From Anaerolineales bacterium (GTDB taxonomy: Bacteria > Chloroflexota > Anaerolineae > Anaerolineales > DRMV01), in the NCBI GenBank assembly GCA_026991215.1, contig JALXBY010000247.1:1-15518 (forward strand): 15,518 nucleotides of DNA. Direction: 5' to 3'. Position numbers and translations under genes: made by a program. Positions 15,078 to 15,518 of the stretch are shown piece by piece (position 1 is the first letter of the stretch; each line of letters begins with the position of its first letter). The notes under the pieces are model-generated. The model had not been told where the DNA came from, ran no database searches, and saw only the letters and a list, made by a program, of their open reading frames with translations.

Positions 15078-15518
15078 GGGGATTCCCAACGGGCAAGGTA
15101 CTGGTTATATAGGTGCTCAGGTAGACGGCTCCCTTGCCTCCGCATACGGCGCAAAGCCTGAGCCGCCCTATCAGGAGGAATGATTTTATGGACTACCATC
15201 TGCTCTAAAAGCCAAAAGATGCCGTGTACTTCCACCCCATGTTGCTCGGCAAGACGGCGTAAGGCCTTATCACCGGTGAGCAGAATGGCCTGCTCCCTGC
15301 GTGCCGCGAAGAAAGCGAACAGATCGTTGGTGGAAACCCGGCGCCATCTTTTGACCAAGTCCAACACCTGCTCTACTTCTTCACCGGAAAAACCAACTTC
15401 TTCAAGCCATCCCGAAGCGACCAGGTCTGCGGCGTTGGGTGTGTGGCTTTCGGCGATAAGGGTGCGTGCAAAAGTTGCCGAATCAGGCGGCCAGGGGGAG
15501 GGGGTTCCGTAAACGGCG
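15074..15518 (-). CDS. PIN-domain protein (partial, N-terminus off window)
   Basis: The frame is open to the right edge of the window, so the first part is missing; 147 codons before the stop are visible. The C-terminal half shows the PIN core: 'STNDLFAFFAARR' with one acidic residue, 'ILLTGDKALRRLAEQHGV' with the conserved GD, then 'VHGIFWLLEQMV'. This resembles DUF3368/VapC-type PIN proteins, which are metal-dependent RNases often acting as toxins. The first catalytic Asp would lie beyond the edge, so activity cannot be judged. The GTG at 15367 sits within the conserved domain and is not a plausible start. The TGA stop overlaps the helicase ATG (ATGA), so both are translated from one message. 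No antitoxin is visible in the window. GC is lower than in the housekeeping genes. Confidence 0.78.
   Translation of the reverse strand, partial: AVYGTPSPWPPDSATFARTLIAESHTPNAADLVASGWLEEVGFSGEEVEQVLDLVKRWRRVSTNDLFAFFAARREQAILLTGDKALRRLAEQHGVEVHGIFWLLEQMVVHKIIPPDRAAQALRRMRRQGSRLPEHLYNQYLARWESP

Noticed and set aside
13680..15161. Plus-strand frame of 493 codons
   Set aside because: It is antisense to the PLD and Walker A part of the helicase; no family features.

Overview
The window is GC-rich (about 70% in most 60-bp blocks I counted by hand) and densely packed bacterial chromosome. It has no tRNA, rRNA, CRISPR array or insertion sequence that I can recognise. A member of the Chloroflexota, perhaps an Anaerolineae-like lineage, is my best guess. 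That rests on the style of the pseudo-PP2C membrane protein and the conserved hypothetical protein, the Arg/Pro/Leu-rich proteome and the GC content. It is an inference from memory of such genomes, not something the sequence proves.

Layout. (1) Positions 1-2990, minus strand: a conserved hypothetical protein, a HAD-IB phosphatase, and a membrane protein with a degenerate PP2C-like N-terminus that runs off the left edge. (2) A divergent promoter region at about 2991-3109. (3) Positions 3110-5400, plus strand: a beta-class DNA methyltransferase followed by the AAA+ recombination factor RarA. (4) Positions 5508-6425: a short-type 6-phosphogluconate dehydrogenase, bracketed by two hairpins with an identical 12-bp core. 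(5) Positions 6559-7446: a two-domain thiosulfate sulfurtransferase ending in a convincing intrinsic terminator. (6) Positions 7569-11327: a probable operon of SufE-like sulfur acceptor, SpoU/TrmH-family RNA 2'-O-methyltransferase, lipoprotein signal peptidase LspA, and a secreted Cys-rich protein made of three repeats of a domain resembling those found in phage lysins and tape-measure proteins. (7) Positions 11331-15518, minus strand: a PIN-domain protein (cut by the right edge) translationally coupled to a 1248-residue protein with a PLD-like nuclease domain and an SNF2-type helicase.

Regions 3-6 are mostly housekeeping: genome maintenance, the pentose phosphate pathway, sulfur transfer, rRNA modification and lipoprotein maturation. 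Region 7 looks accessory. GC drops sharply 3 bp after the stop of the repeat protein and rises again inside the helicase gene just after its DEAH box. It falls once more in the PIN gene. The PIN + PLD-SNF2 pair is the best candidate in the window for an under-described defence-like or nucleic-acid-processing system. The triple-repeat secreted protein is the best candidate for an uncharacterised protein architecture.
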